Assembly (NCBI GenBank): GCA_963693085.1 | Contig: OY856409.1 | Span: 1,534,317,072-1,534,381,071 of the forward strand | Length of the DNA: 64,000 nt | From: Alisma plantago-aquatica | Lineage: Eukaryota; Streptophyta; Magnoliopsida; Alismatales; Alismataceae | Direction of reading: 5' to 3' | Shown: in pieces, positions 45,122 through 58,200 of the stretch | Position numbering within the stretch: the first letter of the stretch is position 1 | Layout: every line of letters begins with the position of its first letter | Notes under the pieces: generated by a model | The model's database searches: none | What the model saw: the letters and a program-made list of their open reading frames with translations, nothing else | What the model was told of the DNA's origin: nothing | Made by a program: the position numbers and the translations under genes

Positions 45122-47325
45122 TGTGGAAGAAAACATTAGCAACAGATTACTGAAAAATTACTAAAATTTAAAACCTTTTTGCAAAGAGATCCAGTTCCAG
45201 GAAATTCACATAACAAGAACCAAAGTATTACATATACATTCTGGTCCACAAGTACGTACCATGTACCATTTCCTCTCGAGGATTACATACATCAATTGCT
45301 CTGTTAAATCTACACATAAGCAACATAAAACCTCGAGGCATTCAAGCCAATCAGATCGATTATGAAAACACTAACTACTGACTCCAAGGACTTGAGAGTA
45401 CAGAGACAACACATAGGACTCTTATCTATAAGACACGACAGTTAGTATCTCCACCTGAGCTGTCACTGATGTCCCTGATGCTGATGTCCTTCCCCTGCTG
45501 TAATGTTTCTACCTCCTCGTCCTCGTCCACCTAAAAAGGTTGGATCCAACGGGGGTGAGACAATAGAAATTGTCCCAGCGAGAGATATAACTCTTTGCCA
45601 GAAACATTATTATTGCAGATAAATAGTAATAAACTGGGCAGAGGGTTCTTTATTATTAATAAGCTGGACTAATCACTGTTTAAGCAGAATAGAGCAATAT
45701 CGTCTTTTAAAGCATTGCAGCTATGTATGATAAAGTAGTAAATCATCTATTTACTAAGGAATATGAAGAACATGTATAACATCTATCCGTTTAGGATACA
45801 ATGAACAATGTAACATCAACCAATGATTTCTGTATGTCATCCTTAAGCAAATATGCTACACAGGTGATTACATTTTACAATCATACGTATGCCCTGAGGA
45901 GATGAAGTATACTGTTCATGCTCCAACCGACCATGATTACATAAAAGCATCGGTTCCAGACATAGGTCAATGGAAGAGCCGGACTCCATCACCTCATCTG
46001 TATCGGTCAGTGCGAGACCACATGCAGGACATCTCGTGTCTCTGCGAAGTAGCTTTCCAGGATATACTGGTAACTTCACTATAGAGTTATAGCCCGTAGC
46101 ATATACTCTCTTCAGGATATGGCCTGTAGCCAATGCCTGGTATTGTGGAGTCATGGCCCATAGCCATACTATTATTGGGATATGGTCCGTAAACATTCCT
46201 GTGCATAGGATATGGCACACAGTCATTCCTATGAGGCGTACAGATATATTTACCCATTACCCCCACATATTCAAAAATATGCATTCCAGGAATTCCCATA
46301 GGAAAACTTGTTTCACCATCACCAACTACTGACGATGATGGATCTATGGCCAGGGCTCTACATGATAATATTTCACTTGATTAATTAAGTACATTACCAT
46401 TTTCTTTTAGCATCAATCAAGATTTCAAATAGGAATTATTATGACAAATGCTACAAAGAAACATGTAATACTTCTATCAAGTGCTTTTCAAAGCTTTATA
46501 GAACACTGGGATATCAATCCCTTATCTCATCACTAGGTATTCTCACCCTTCATCAAATATCATCATCATGTTCACTGGATCTGGGTATTCAAACCCTTAG
46601 TTCATCACTGAACAAGGTTACCACTTATCAGGTAACTGATACCTCCAGGTCATCTAACCAAGGTATTCATGATACTTGTTACATAAGCATCTCACATAGT
46701 TCACCAGGCATATTCAACTTCTTGTCACCTCTCACTAGGCCATAGATAAAATAATAGCTCACAAGGCCCATTAACATCATAGCTCATACCTGGTTATGCC
46801 CATCATCTCATGATACATGCATGGTTAGTATACTTGACAAAAACCATATCAATTACACATCAACATTATGCAATACAAAGATAACATCACTGTTCCCTCA
46901 TTAGGGTTAGGGTTTCCCATATTTATCAATTAGGGTTTCACATAACATTACCCTATATTAGGGTTACACATAACATCTACCTGTATTAGGGTTTCACATA
47001 TCATCACCCTATGTTGGGGTTTCACAAAACATCACCCTATATTAGGGTTTCACATCACATTACCCTACATTAGGGTTTCACATAACATCACCCTATATTA
47101 GGGTTACACATAACATCTCCCTATATTAGGGTTTCACATATCTTCACCCTATGTTGGTGTTTCACAAAACATCACCCTATATTAGGGTTTCACATCACAT
47201 TACCCTACATTAGGGTTTCACATAACATCACCCTATATTAGGGTTACACATAACATCTCCCTATATTAGGGTTTCACATAACATCACCCTATTTTAGGGT
47301 TTTACATCACATTACTCTACATTAG
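45122..47325 (-). mobile_element. 3' half of an older minus-strand gypsy-type LTR
   Basis: Starts TGTGGAAG at 45122 (complement of an LTR end) and is similar in reverse order to the 3' half of the solo LTR: GGTGAGACAATAGAAATTGTCCCAGCGAGAG (45558-45590) answers 34535-34570, the CCTCCTCGTCCTCGTCCACCT part (45508) answers 34600-34640, and the GATGGGCATAACCAGG complement (46790-46810) answers 33505-33525. It was inserted into LINE ORF1. It breaks off at 47325, where a younger LTR element starts; its 5' half should lie right of the window. Confidence 0.7.
46895..47325. repeat. Telobox-like tandem array, 28-bp unit, 140-bp higher-order period
   Basis: About 15 units of CACATAACATCACCCTATAT plus TAGGGTTT. 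Each unit holds the inverted pair ACCCTA-TAT-TAGGGT, and TAGGGTTT is the plant telobox. The variant GGGTTACACATAACATCT recurs at 46961, 47101 and 47241, exactly 140 bp (five units) apart, so the array grew in two steps. It is part of the older LTR; the solo LTR has a few scattered AAACCCTAAT...TAGGGTGATG motifs at the equivalent place (33300-33460). Confidence 0.9.
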
Positions 47326-50216
47326 TGTAAGGAGAGTGAAATCACCCCTTTACTGAAAATTTGAAGAATTGACATCAATTCCAAACACTCTCAGAGGTAT
47401 GATGGAATGGGCATAAATTTTCTTAAATTTATTAGACATTGGTATACAAAAGACCATTAGAAAGCAGCGTAATAAAAAAAACTGATTGTATTCAATTTCA
47501 TCAAAGGTTTACAAAATACATTAAATTCTCCAATTAGGGTTTACATCAAGATACACAATCAAGATCTAGATAGAGGGAAGTCTAGACTACTACAATCTTG
47601 TCTCCAAGCAACATCTCCATCAAATGAGTCCAAGCCAAAAGCTATATACTCCTTGTCTTGTTCATCACCTTGCTCATCACCCGGGTGGTTGGGAAAGCAC
47701 CCAGCAAAAGGGAGAGGAAAACAAGGTATGCATCAAATAATGAATAAGTACAAGAGAAAAGGAAATCATATGAAACATAAATATATTGAATCATCATAAG
47801 ATGAGAGGGCCAAGAGAATGAGGCACATAAAAAAAATAGATTCTTACCATTACAAAACATATAAGAAGTAGCATGCATGATATTAATTGGACTACATTAA
47901 CTAAGTAGGGTTGAGGCACCTACCGAACCTCAACCTATAGGTGAGGGGAGAATTCATACATTCCCAGTCACCTATCAAATTTTATAGGGGAGGAATAACA
48001 CATTCCTTAGGGGGAGAATAAGACGTTCCCCAGGGCGATTATGTACATACCCTCTGTGGGTGGTTGTACATAAGTACCACTACTATAGTTAAATAACCAA
48101 ATAAACCATCATGCTCAAGAAATAGTAAAGTGGCAAGATAAATCATCACATAATTACAACTTGGTCATGGGGTTACAAGACCCAAGAATAATGTTTTGAA
48201 ACTAATTTATGAGGCAAGTATAGCAAAAGATTCAAGAGTATATGAAATAGGGTTTAATAAAGCCTCATTATAGAAAAATAGGTTAACGCACAATTATTCC
48301 CAACATAAGGTGCAAATGCACATACATAAATAGGGATTACACATACATAGCACATACCTTTCATTATGATTCATATTACCCACATTCATCACTTGATTGA
48401 GTCCATGATCAATTTTTCCTATTTTCAATTCGTATACATGTATTAGAATGATATATATGCATTAAGGTAGAGAAAACCAATATTTTTACTTTTTATAGAA
48501 AAACCTCGATTTAGACTATGAAAACATCACCATAGACCTAGTTAGGTTCTTCTAAGAAAACATATAATTTTGCATATTTTGGAGTTACGATGATTAGAGT
48601 GTATTTTTGGTGATTTTTAAGTGATTAAATCATTTTCTAGAAAATCACCATCGACAAAACTCAAAACCAACACTTGGAAATATTATGATTAGAAATAAAA
48701 TGTTTTTCTGAGTTTATGAAGTATTTTAGTTTAGTTTTTTGACAAAGGAATCAAAAGTTATGAATTATTGAAATTCGGCCAATCAGAAACTGACACATCA
48801 TCAAACCAAACGAGATAAGCAAAGAGAGAGAGAGGGATGGAGGGAAAACATCATTAGACCTAATATCATGGTTTTATATTAATAGTTATCCAAACTAGAT
48901 CTTCTAGAGAAGGTAAACCGGTAAGAAACCAAAACCCTAGATGAACATGGTAAATAGAGATAGAAATCATCGATTTTAAACATAGATGCATGAATTTTAA
49001 GCATGTAGCAAGCAATATATGAGAAGTGGGTTATGAAACTCTCCTCTAGGGAAGATAAGAAGGTACAAACAGCAAGGATCCGAGCTTAGAAGGTCTAGTT
49101 GCTCCAATCCTAGCTCCTTTCTTGGACAAAGATCACCTTCTCAACTTAGAGGTGATAAACCCTAACGAAAGAACATAGAGATGAGGTGTTTTAGGGTTCT
49201 AGGTGCGGTTTCACCATGGAATTCCATGGTTACGACCTTTAATAGGGTGTAAGGAATACTAATAGTATGAAAATAGGGAAGGAAGGGAGGCAACTTACTA
49301 GTTTTGGTCGAATTCACCAAGGAGGAGCTTTAGAAACCCTAATAGAGCAATTTGGAAACCTTATGAGCCTTCTTCACCAAGGTAGGCTCCCTCTATTACC
49401 TTGGGACAGCAACTTCGTGGCCAAATACAGAAGGAACTATTTTCTAAGCTAGAGGAAAGAAAAGGAGAGCAAGAGTTTTCAAATTGTGAGTTGGGAAGGG
49501 GTATACATGGCTATATATAGAAAGAGGTGAAGCATGAGGTGTCTTAAGGGACTGCCCATGTGTCTTTAGCCTAGGGATTGATGGTCATGCAAGAGGACAA
49601 CTCATAGAGGCTTCATGCATATAAAAAGTCAGTCGTAAGAGATAATAGATCCTTCTAGGCCATCCCCACCATTTTTCAAGAAAGAAATAACCTCATTGGT
49701 TGATAGCTTTTAAGGATAAACATCTTTATAAAGAGGGTAATAATCCCTATAAAGCCCTTGGAAAGAAATACCATCAAACCAAGGTGAAACTAGGTTCTCT
49801 AATGGTTTAAAATATCGTTAATAGTAAGGGAATATCTAAGGATTAAAATCTAGGTGATAATTTGTAAGAAAAACCTCTCAATTGGGTAAATTGCATAAAA
49901 GTCTAGAATGTACATATAATTGTATAACTTGAACAAACAACATCTAAATCGAACCAAATTTAAAACTTAGGATCATTTTATATTTTCAAATCATATAAAA
50001 TAGTTATATTAAGATTTATAGCACTTAGTTATGGTAATTAAGCTTTCACTGAGGTATTTGTGCATAAACCCTTCCATTGGTACAATTAGTGAATAAATGT
50101 TTGCTAAACCATTATATTCTCTACAAATTGAACAAAAAGGCCAAGAAGGATAGAAATGAAAGGAAAAGATGGGAAAGAGGGTCAAAAGACAAAATTCTAG
50201 GATTCGGTATGTTACA
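47326..50216 (-). repeat. 3' LTR (2891 bp) of the minus-strand element
   Basis: Minus strand starts TGTAACATACCG (50216) and ends CTCCTTACA (47326). TATA box TATATATA at 49512-49519. The 5-bp flank on the left is ATTAG (47321-47325). Confidence 0.8.
49512..49519 (-). promoter_or_regulatory. TATA box in the 3' LTR
   Basis: CTATATATAG palindromic TATA context, about 700 bp from the LTR start; the matching 5' LTR box is at 54473-54480. Confidence 0.55.
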
Positions 50217-50230
50217 ACACTCCACCCCTT
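50217..50230 (-). other. Polypurine tract of the minus-strand element
   Basis: Minus strand AAGGGGTGGAGTGT directly precedes TGTAACATACC of the 3' LTR; the purine-rich run AAGGGGTGGAG is typical of Tekay-like elements. Confidence 0.7.
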
Positions 50231-52284
50231 AAAGAGGATTTCGTCCCCGAAATCACACGTAAGAAGGGAAGGGTGAGTGTGCAACATCTCATCACAAAAC
50301 TTCAGGTTATTTCTCCAACCATAACTTCTACCAAACAACTCATCATTCTCCACAAGCATATCGACATAGGTTAGGTTATCAAGGTTCACCTAGGTTCCAT
50401 TATTTAGATATTCTTTTTAGGAGATTTAACATTATTTACATTTTTGGCTCATTAACATTATATTCATTATGATATCACATTATCACCATTATTTTAATTA
50501 TGGCATGTCATAATCACTTTATTACTAAGGAAGTTATATTTCATTATCATCCATGAAACATCGTATATATACATATATATTTCTCATTTATCTTACTAAG
50601 AATTTTAGCAAAATTAAGAGTTACTCAGTTCCCTCAATATACTTGATCATTATCCTTAATATTTTGTACTTCGACTTCATTATCCTTATACTATCACCAC
50701 ATTAAGTTATAATGAATTATTTTGCATGAAATATTCAATTTGTCTTTAAATCTTCATTCAACACAAATTCTGTCACATCAATTACATATATTTATGTTGA
50801 ACATTATCTCATTACCACATTATGTTTATTTCTCACATTAATGTCATCATGAATCATTTTCACATATTTATTTATATTATTGATTTGCACATTTATGTGA
50901 ATCGAATCACTTCATATTCATATTAAAGACATTCCATGTATTTTAATGATCAAGGTGAGGCATATTACAAATTGATTCACATTAAGTGACCAATCATGTA
51001 TTAGATAACACAATAACATATCATGCATTTCATATTGATGACTTGATTTATATATGATCAGGTGATTATATATATCATTTATGTGTATCAAAGTATGTTA
51101 ATTGATTATGACACCTAATTTCATTAATGTATCATGAAAGGAATTAAGGATGTATATGTTAAGGTCATATGATTACAACTTAGGGTTTAGGTTAATATAA
51201 TCACTATATTTTACTTAGCATGTATTAAGTCCAAGATTAGGTTATAATTATCTTAATTGTCATTTCATTAGGGTTTATTGGTTTATGACAAGGGCAACAC
51301 CATGCATATCCATTAGGATTAATATGTGAGTTACTCATATTATGTGCACTAGGTATTCATTAGGGTTTGAACACATAAATTATTCCTCAGATGATCATTA
51401 TGTGTTCATTAATATATAAACAACCATGTTAGGCTATAACTATAACTTGTTTGGACCCCACTAAGGTTTCAAGCACTACAACCTCCTATGTATGGGGTTA
51501 GGTTTTCTAAAGATAGTGTAGATAGATTTCAAGATGGCATAGGGCTCCATCACCCTAAAGAGGATTTCGTCCTCAAAATCTAACCACCCAACATCATCAA
51601 ACTAACTATATTCCACCCCTTAAAGAGTTTGACCTATCAAGCCAAACTACACTAGGGTTAAAGGATGAGTCTAACTTAACCATGTACAAGATCCATCACA
51701 CTTCTACTGCACACTTTGATAGCTCAGTTAACCCCAAACTTCAAAGTCTAGGTTTTAGGGATAACTATCCAAACATGTGACCCCAAGGGACATAAGGAGA
51801 CTATCTTGGCATCCATCCTCAAACAAGTCATCATACACCTAAAACTTAGGGTTCCCAAAGATATTGAACATAGATGTATAAGGTCACTATTGCCTAAAAG
51901 CAAACTATTTTGGACAATCCATTTCAGCTTAGGCCAGGCCAGTATCATATGGATCTGGGAGTCCTTGTAAACCAAGCAAGTGGCGTGGAGGAAAATATTG
52001 CCAGCCCCCAGAACCTGATCTTTTCTAGACACCTTTGCTTCAACTTCATGCCCTAATAGTTGCCTAAAGACAAACCTAAACAACATTAAGTTATGCATAT
52101 TTTAGTTATGAGTATTTTAGTGTTTTATTCATCATGATACTAATGTGGAACTATAGGGTACTAAATCAACATTTTATCATTTATAGATCAACTCTAGGGA
52201 AACCATGTCACCTAAAGGAACTATGTAAGGAAGATATTCTAATTAGGGAGACAAAAATGAAATAGTCGGATTCTGACTACCATG
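50231..52284 (-). other. Noncoding interior of the minus-strand element
   Basis: AT-rich. The sequence CCACCCCTTAAAGAG...GATTTCGTCC..AAAATC near the polypurine tract (50221-50255) recurs at 51553-51625, so part of the interior end is duplicated about 1.35 kb inside. No gag, protease, reverse transcriptase or integrase motif seen on either strand. Confidence 0.6.
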
Positions 52285-52297
52285 GGATCTATTACCA
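52285..52297 (-). other. Degenerate tRNA-Met primer-binding site
   Basis: Minus strand TGGTAATAGATCC, three bases inside the 5' LTR end, matches the copia site TGGTATCAGAGCC at 10 of 13 positions. It supports placing the LTR border at 52301. Confidence 0.6.
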
Positions 52298-52300
52298 TGC

Positions 52301-54487
52301 TGTAAGGAGAGTGAAATCACCCCTTTACTAAAAATTTGAATAATTGACATCCATTCCAAACACTCTCATAAGTATGATGGAATGGTCATAAATTTTCCAA
52401 ATTTATTAGAAATGGGTATACAAAAGACCATTAGAAAGAAGCGGAATAAAAAAAATAACTGGCTATATTCAATTTCATAAACGGTTTACAAAATACATCA
52501 AATTCTCCCATTAGGGTTTACATCAAGACACACAATCAGGATCTAGATAGAGGTAAGTCTAGACTACTACAATCTTGTCTCCAAGCAACATCTCCATCAA
52601 CTGAGTCCAAGCCAAAAGCTATATACTCCTTGTCTTGTTCATCACCTGGGTGGTTGGGAAAGCACCCAACAAAAGGGAGAGGAAAACAAGGTATGCGTCA
52701 AATAATGAATAAGTACAAGAGAAAAGGAAATCATATGAAACATAAATATATTGAATCATCATAAGACGAGAGGGCCAAGAAAATGAGGCACATAACAAAA
52801 TAGATTTTTACCATTACAAAACATATAAGAAGTAGCATGCATGATATTAATTGGACTACATTAACTAAGTAGGGTTGAGGCACCTACCGAACCTCAACCT
52901 ATAGGTTATGGGAGAATTCATACATTCCCAATCACCTATCAAATTTTATAGGGGAGGAATAACACATTCCCCAGGGGGAGAATAAGACGTTCCCCAGGAC
53001 GATTATTTAGATACCCTCTGTGGGTAGTTGTACATAAGTACCACTACTATAGTTAAATAGCCAAATAAACAATCATGCTCAAGAAATAAAAAATGGCAAG
53101 ATAAATCATCACATAATTACAACTTGGTGGTGGGGTTCCAAGACCCAAGAATAATGTTTTGAAACTGATTTATGAGGCAAATATAGAAAAAGATTCAAGA
53201 GTATATGAAATAGGGTTTAATAAAGGCTCATTATAGAAAAATAGGTTAAGGCACAATTATTCCCAACTTAAGGTGTAAATGCACATACATAAATAGGGAC
53301 TGCACATACATAGCACATACCTTTCATTATGATTCATATTACCCACTTTCATCACTTGATTGAGTCCATGATCAATTTTTCCTATTTTCAATTCGTATAC
53401 ATGTATTAGAATGATATATATGCATTAAGGTATAGAAAACCAATATTTTTACTTTTTATAGCAAAACCTCGATTTAGACTATGAAAACATCACCATAGAC
53501 CTAGTTAGGTTCTTCTGATTAAGAAAATATATAATTTTGCATATTTTGGAGTTACGACGATTAGAGTATATTTTTGGTGATTTTTAAGTGATTAAATCAT
53601 TTTCTAGAAATCCACCATCGGCAAAACTCAAAACCAATACTTGGAAATATTATTATTGAAAATAAAATGTTTTTCTGAGTTTAGGACGTATTTTATTTTA
53701 GTTTTTGGACAAAGGAATCAAAAGTTATGATATATTGAAATTTGGCCAATCAGAAACCGACACATCATCAAACCAAACGAGATAAGCAAAGAGAGAGAGA
53801 GAGAGAGAGGGAGGGAAAACATCATTCGACCTAATATCATGGTTTTAGATTAATAGTTATCCAAACTAGATCTTCTAGAGAAGGTAAACCAGTAAGAAAC
53901 CAAAACCCTAGATGAACATGGTAATTAGAGATGGAAATAATCAATTTTAAACATAGATGCATGAATTTTAAGCATGTAGCAAGCAATATATGAGAAGTGG
54001 GTTATGAAACTCTCCTCTAGGGAAGATAAGAAGGTCCAAACAACAAGGATCAGAGCTTAGAAGGTCTGGTTACTCCAAGCCTATCTCCTTTCTTGGACAA
54101 AGATCACCTTCTCAACTAAACCCTAACAAAAGAGCATAGAGATGAGGTGTTTTAGGGTTCTAGGTGGGGTTTCACCATGGAATTCCATGGTTATGACCTG
54201 TAATAGGGTGTAAGGAAGACTAAAAGTATGAAAATATGGAAGGAAGGGAGGCAACTTACTAATTTTGGTCGAATTCACCAAGGAGGAGCTTTAGAAATCC
54301 TAATAAAGCAATTTGGAAGCCTTATGAGCCTTCTTCACCAAGGTAGGCTCCCTCTATTACCTTGGGACAACAACTTCGTGGACAAATACAGAAGGAACTA
54401 TTATCTAAGCTAGAGGAATGAAAAGGAGAGCAAGAGTTTTCAAATTGTGAGTTGGGAAGGGGTATACACAGCTATATATAGAAAGGG
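52301..54487 (-). repeat. 5' LTR of the minus-strand element, interrupted by CACTA-3
   Basis: Collinear with 47326-49526 of the 3' LTR. It stops at 54487, seven bases past the TATA box (54473-54480); about 700 bp of U3 are missing and should lie beyond CACTA-3. A (GA)n microsatellite at 53789-53809 is longer than in the other LTR (48825-48835). Confidence 0.82.
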
Positions 54488-54870
54488 CACTAGTACATAA
54501 CTGACCTTTAGTGTCGGTTATTTAAGTCCTTTAGTGTCGGTTTCTAAGCGAAACCTATGTGGGCGACGCGAAAAGCCCAACCGTTACGCGTCGGTTCAAA
54601 AACCGATGCCAAACGCCTTCACGCACCACCGAAAACGCGCCAGCAGGGGACTATAGGCGTCAATTATTAGATAAGAAACCGACGCCATATACCTTCGCGC
54701 CACAGAAAGGGCGCCATCTTGGGCACTATCAGCGTCAGTTATTAGATAAGAAACCAACACCATATACCTTCGCGCCACAGGAAATAGACGTCGGTTACGA
54801 GTAGGGAAACCGACACTGTAACTATGTGTGTCAGTTTTATACAAATAACCGACGCCTATTGTTCTTTTTT
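54488..54870. repeat. CACTA-3 3' terminus and subterminal repeats
   Basis: CACTAGTACATAAC, then repeats of GTGTCGGTT(A/T)...AACCGACG in both orientations; a 62-65-bp block with ATAAGAAACC(G/A)AC(G/A)CCATA and CTTCGCGCCACAG is duplicated in tandem (54668-54730 and 54733-54792). Confidence 0.85.
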
Positions 54871-54916
54871 TTTTCTGTCAGTCTGCAGACCTGCTGTGGC
54901 TGGTCGCATGATGAGA

Positions 54917-54946
54917 AACCTGCAGTTCAGTTATGAACTGCAGGTT
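54917..54946. other. Perfect 30-bp hairpin downstream of the Ulp1 stop (CACTA-3)
   Basis: AACCTGCAGTTCA - GTTA - TGAACTGCAGGTT: 13-bp arms with no mismatch and a 4-base loop. Counterparts at 3260-3289 and 6179-6211. Confidence 0.85.
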
Positions 54947-55248
54947 TTACGACATCCATTGATATCAGCCAACAACATGCCACAAACCTGCAAAATTAAC
55001 AACAAAAATATTCACACATTTAGCAACCTGCAGTTCTATTTGATTTTCACACATTTAGAAACATTCATGTAGCTAGCAATTTGTAGTTCCATTCATTTTC
55101 ACATTCACACATGTAGAAACATTCATATAGCAACTAACAGTTTCATTCATTTTCACTCAGAAACATGTAGAAACATCCATATATGTAGAAACATTCACAC
55201 ATATATTATAATTCAGAAATTCATTTACAAAATGTAATTCTTTAGTCA

Positions 55249-58200
55249 TTATTCTCTATCAACATCCCAATTATATTTTAAAACCCCCACTACTTGTATG
55301 GCTATTGCCCATTCTTCTCTTACTTCATTTAATTCTCCCATCGTATAGGGAGCATGTACATCTGGTAAGGCCGTTCCTGTAGTGTGGTCAGTTTTAAACA
55401 CCTGTAAAGACAATGATGTGTATATATAATTAATGAGCTATAAATAAGATTGATATATTTCATATTATCTAATGAGACTATATAATACCTCAAGAATAGT
55501 ATCGATATCCACTGCGGCATATTTGATAATCATGTGCATAAATCGCATCATATAGTATGCCCATGCCCATATGTTGTCTTGTGTAGCACACTATGAATTC
55601 AAACATACAAATATTAAAAAATACAACTAATTAAGCATTGTTCACATAAATAATATATACATATATTGAATCCGGGAACTTACTTTCACGTTCTTCCAAA
55701 TTATTGGTTGGTTCTTTTTCGTGGGGATCTTTCCTCCAGCCTTTTTGAACTCATCAAAACCCCTACATGTTAATGTAACACAGTACATTGCATAATTATA
55801 TAGTAATGTAATAACATATGTTAACGAACATGAAAATGAAATATTTCTCACCGGAATAATGCCATTTTCATATGTGTCCATATTTTGAATTCAATTTACT
55901 CCCCTTAGGATCTAGATAATAGGCAGTGAACGTCCCGAGGACAATAACCAGTAACTCCCAATGCATACCACTAGAAGTAAAAAAGTAAAAAATAAATAAC
56001 TCAAAATCCACAATAAAAATGTAATTTTCTTCAGTCTAAATATAATAAGCAAAGTAAACTTACTCTACATTGAATGGAGCTATTATCACCGTCTTCTTAT
56101 GTTGAGAAAAATTTGTAAAAGCCTCACAACAATATTATTGAACTGACGGAGGCTCTTTAGCTACTAGACTAATCAAAGATGGAATAAAAAATACTACATG
56201 TTCGAATGCAAAATCTGCACATATCTTGTCTAAGTAGCTGCAAAATATGTATTAATTACGCATGCATTAATAAATAAGAAACCAGATCACCAGATCCTAC
56301 ACAAGGTATATGGATGTATAAAGAAGATCTCACCTTATCCATAGCTCTATCACAGATGTATTTAGCCAATCATATCAAAACAACTCCAAAATACCTTGTA
56401 TAAATAGTTTGCTTTCGTATGATTGACCTGCAGCATCTGAATCTATAGAAAAAGTAATAGGGCAATTTATATCATGTTCGCCTAACCATATTGCCATACC
56501 CCTATAGTGAGGACCTAACAGGACAGGTAGGTCCTGTGGAACCCAACTGGGTAATGTAGGAGGTGGAAGTGGAGGCCTAGATGTTGTGGGTGTCTTCTTT
56601 TTAACCTGTATATATATATAATTTCAGATCAACTGACATCATATACACACACTAACAATTTAGCGTAATGTAAATTTACCATACAGTTTCAGTAAAGAGG
56701 GCATCCGCTTTTAGCCACAATATCACTCCGCCTTCTGCCTCACCAAGCGTTTCACAATCTGGGTGGGCATATGGCAATGGAAGATCAATCCACTTGGGAA
56801 ATATATGTACCGGGCTCACACAAATCCAACCAGTTGGTATGGAGACCTGTGAAACATTTCCCCTGGTAGGGATAGGTAAGCCGACGCCTATGCAACGACA
56901 TATTCTTTACTTTTTAGATGGCATGGCTTCAACCCCTACAAATTTTTGTGTAAAGAATGTTATATACATATATACATATCATCATTTTTTTTGAAACGAC
57001 TACAATTTCATATATACATATCATCTTGAAAACATATCATCTTGAATTAAAAAACTAGTTACTATGTCATAAAAATACTTACAGTGGATGTGCTAGGTGG
57101 GGGGTCTACAAGATTACTCCCAACCTCTACAGTAGGAGTAGAGCGGGATGCCATAATAGGTACTATCTGCTGAGTGGCACTCTAAGATTGCATTCCACTT
57201 TTTTAGTACTTCTTCGAGTTTCCTATCAACTAGCTTATCTACCTATACATGTATAAAAGAAACGTTAGCTTCTAATTATTGAATTCTCTTTTACAGTAAC
57301 ATTATAAAGAAAGAATATGTTACCTCTTCTTGTGAAAGTCCCGCTTTTGGGACATGTTTGCGCTGGGATGGCCCAAAAAAATCTTTGATCCACACACCAG
57401 CGCCTGCAGCCCTAACACGTCCAGGATGCTCTGGGTTACCCAGAGCAACTGTCAATTCATCCCTTGTGCCCTCAGGGATGAACTTGCCTTGTTTCCTCAG
57501 CTCGTGCAGCTTCCGTTAATCGCCAAAATAAAATTTGTAATTAAGTAAACACCACAAATAATTAATATTCGAATGATTGTTGTTGGAGTTGTATTTTATC
57601 ATTTTTGCAGCCGCCTCAGCAGTTGCGGGCTTCCTTATTTCTCCCTTCTTATTTTGCCTCCCAGCTATCCAGACATCATGGCAAGGCAGAGGTGTGCTAC
57701 ATAGTAGAGGACTCCTAAGTAGCAGCAGACTGAGCAGTAGCCTCAGACTGTAGTCTTTGGCGAATCCCTGCATACCCCTTTGGACCCATTGTGTGGTCAT
57801 GCACATTCAGTGCACACCTTGATTTTTGTGCCTCACTGAGGGCCTAGTTAGTATGCACATTAATGATTTGGTTAGTAAAACTAAATGTTAATCTTGAATA
57901 GGTGAATACAACATATATTAATGAGATTGGGACTGACGCCTAATACCTTGAATTCATCAGTTTGTCTTGAAGCAACAAACGCGTCCCATTCTTCTTTGTC
58001 CAGGAAGTTCCACTGTTCAGTGGCTTTCTTCTTCCTCTTTTCACCTTCTTTTATGTATTCTCCGGTGAGATTTGTCCTATAGTTCCTTAGGACTCTCCCA
58101 CAACATTGCATCACACATTTACGATGGAGCTTTTCATCCAATTCAAATATACTCTGCAAAATAGAATTGCTATTAACTAGTATCCAAAAAATTAGTAATC

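Larger units (their letters stand above)
47326..54487 (-). mobile_element. Minus-strand LTR element with short noncoding interior (LARD-like or deleted gypsy)
   Basis: On the minus strand: 5' LTR (54487 down to 52301, its upstream part displaced by CACTA-3), primer site 52285-52297, interior 52300-50217 (2.08 kb), polypurine tract, 3' LTR 50216-47326. The two LTR copies begin at exactly the same base (TGTAAGGAGAG on the plus strand) and are collinear with a few percent differences. The interior has no gag or pol motif; the frame at 51748-52098 shows no recognised domain. TGTAAC...TTACA ends and the CCGAAATCCTCTTTAAGGGG-type stretch before the 3' LTR fit Tekay/Del gypsy relatives. Confidence 0.78.

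Noticed and set aside
46895..47325. Interstitial telomere or CRISPR-like array
   Set aside because: Units are 28 bp with internal CCCTA/TAGGG pairs, not a run of TTTAGGG; there are no unique spacers, and the array belongs to an LTR.
47642..47878. Minus-strand frame of 78 codons with hydrophobic segments
   Set aside because: Lies in the LTR R/U5-like part, and the matching region of the second LTR (52600-52850) is not conserved as coding.
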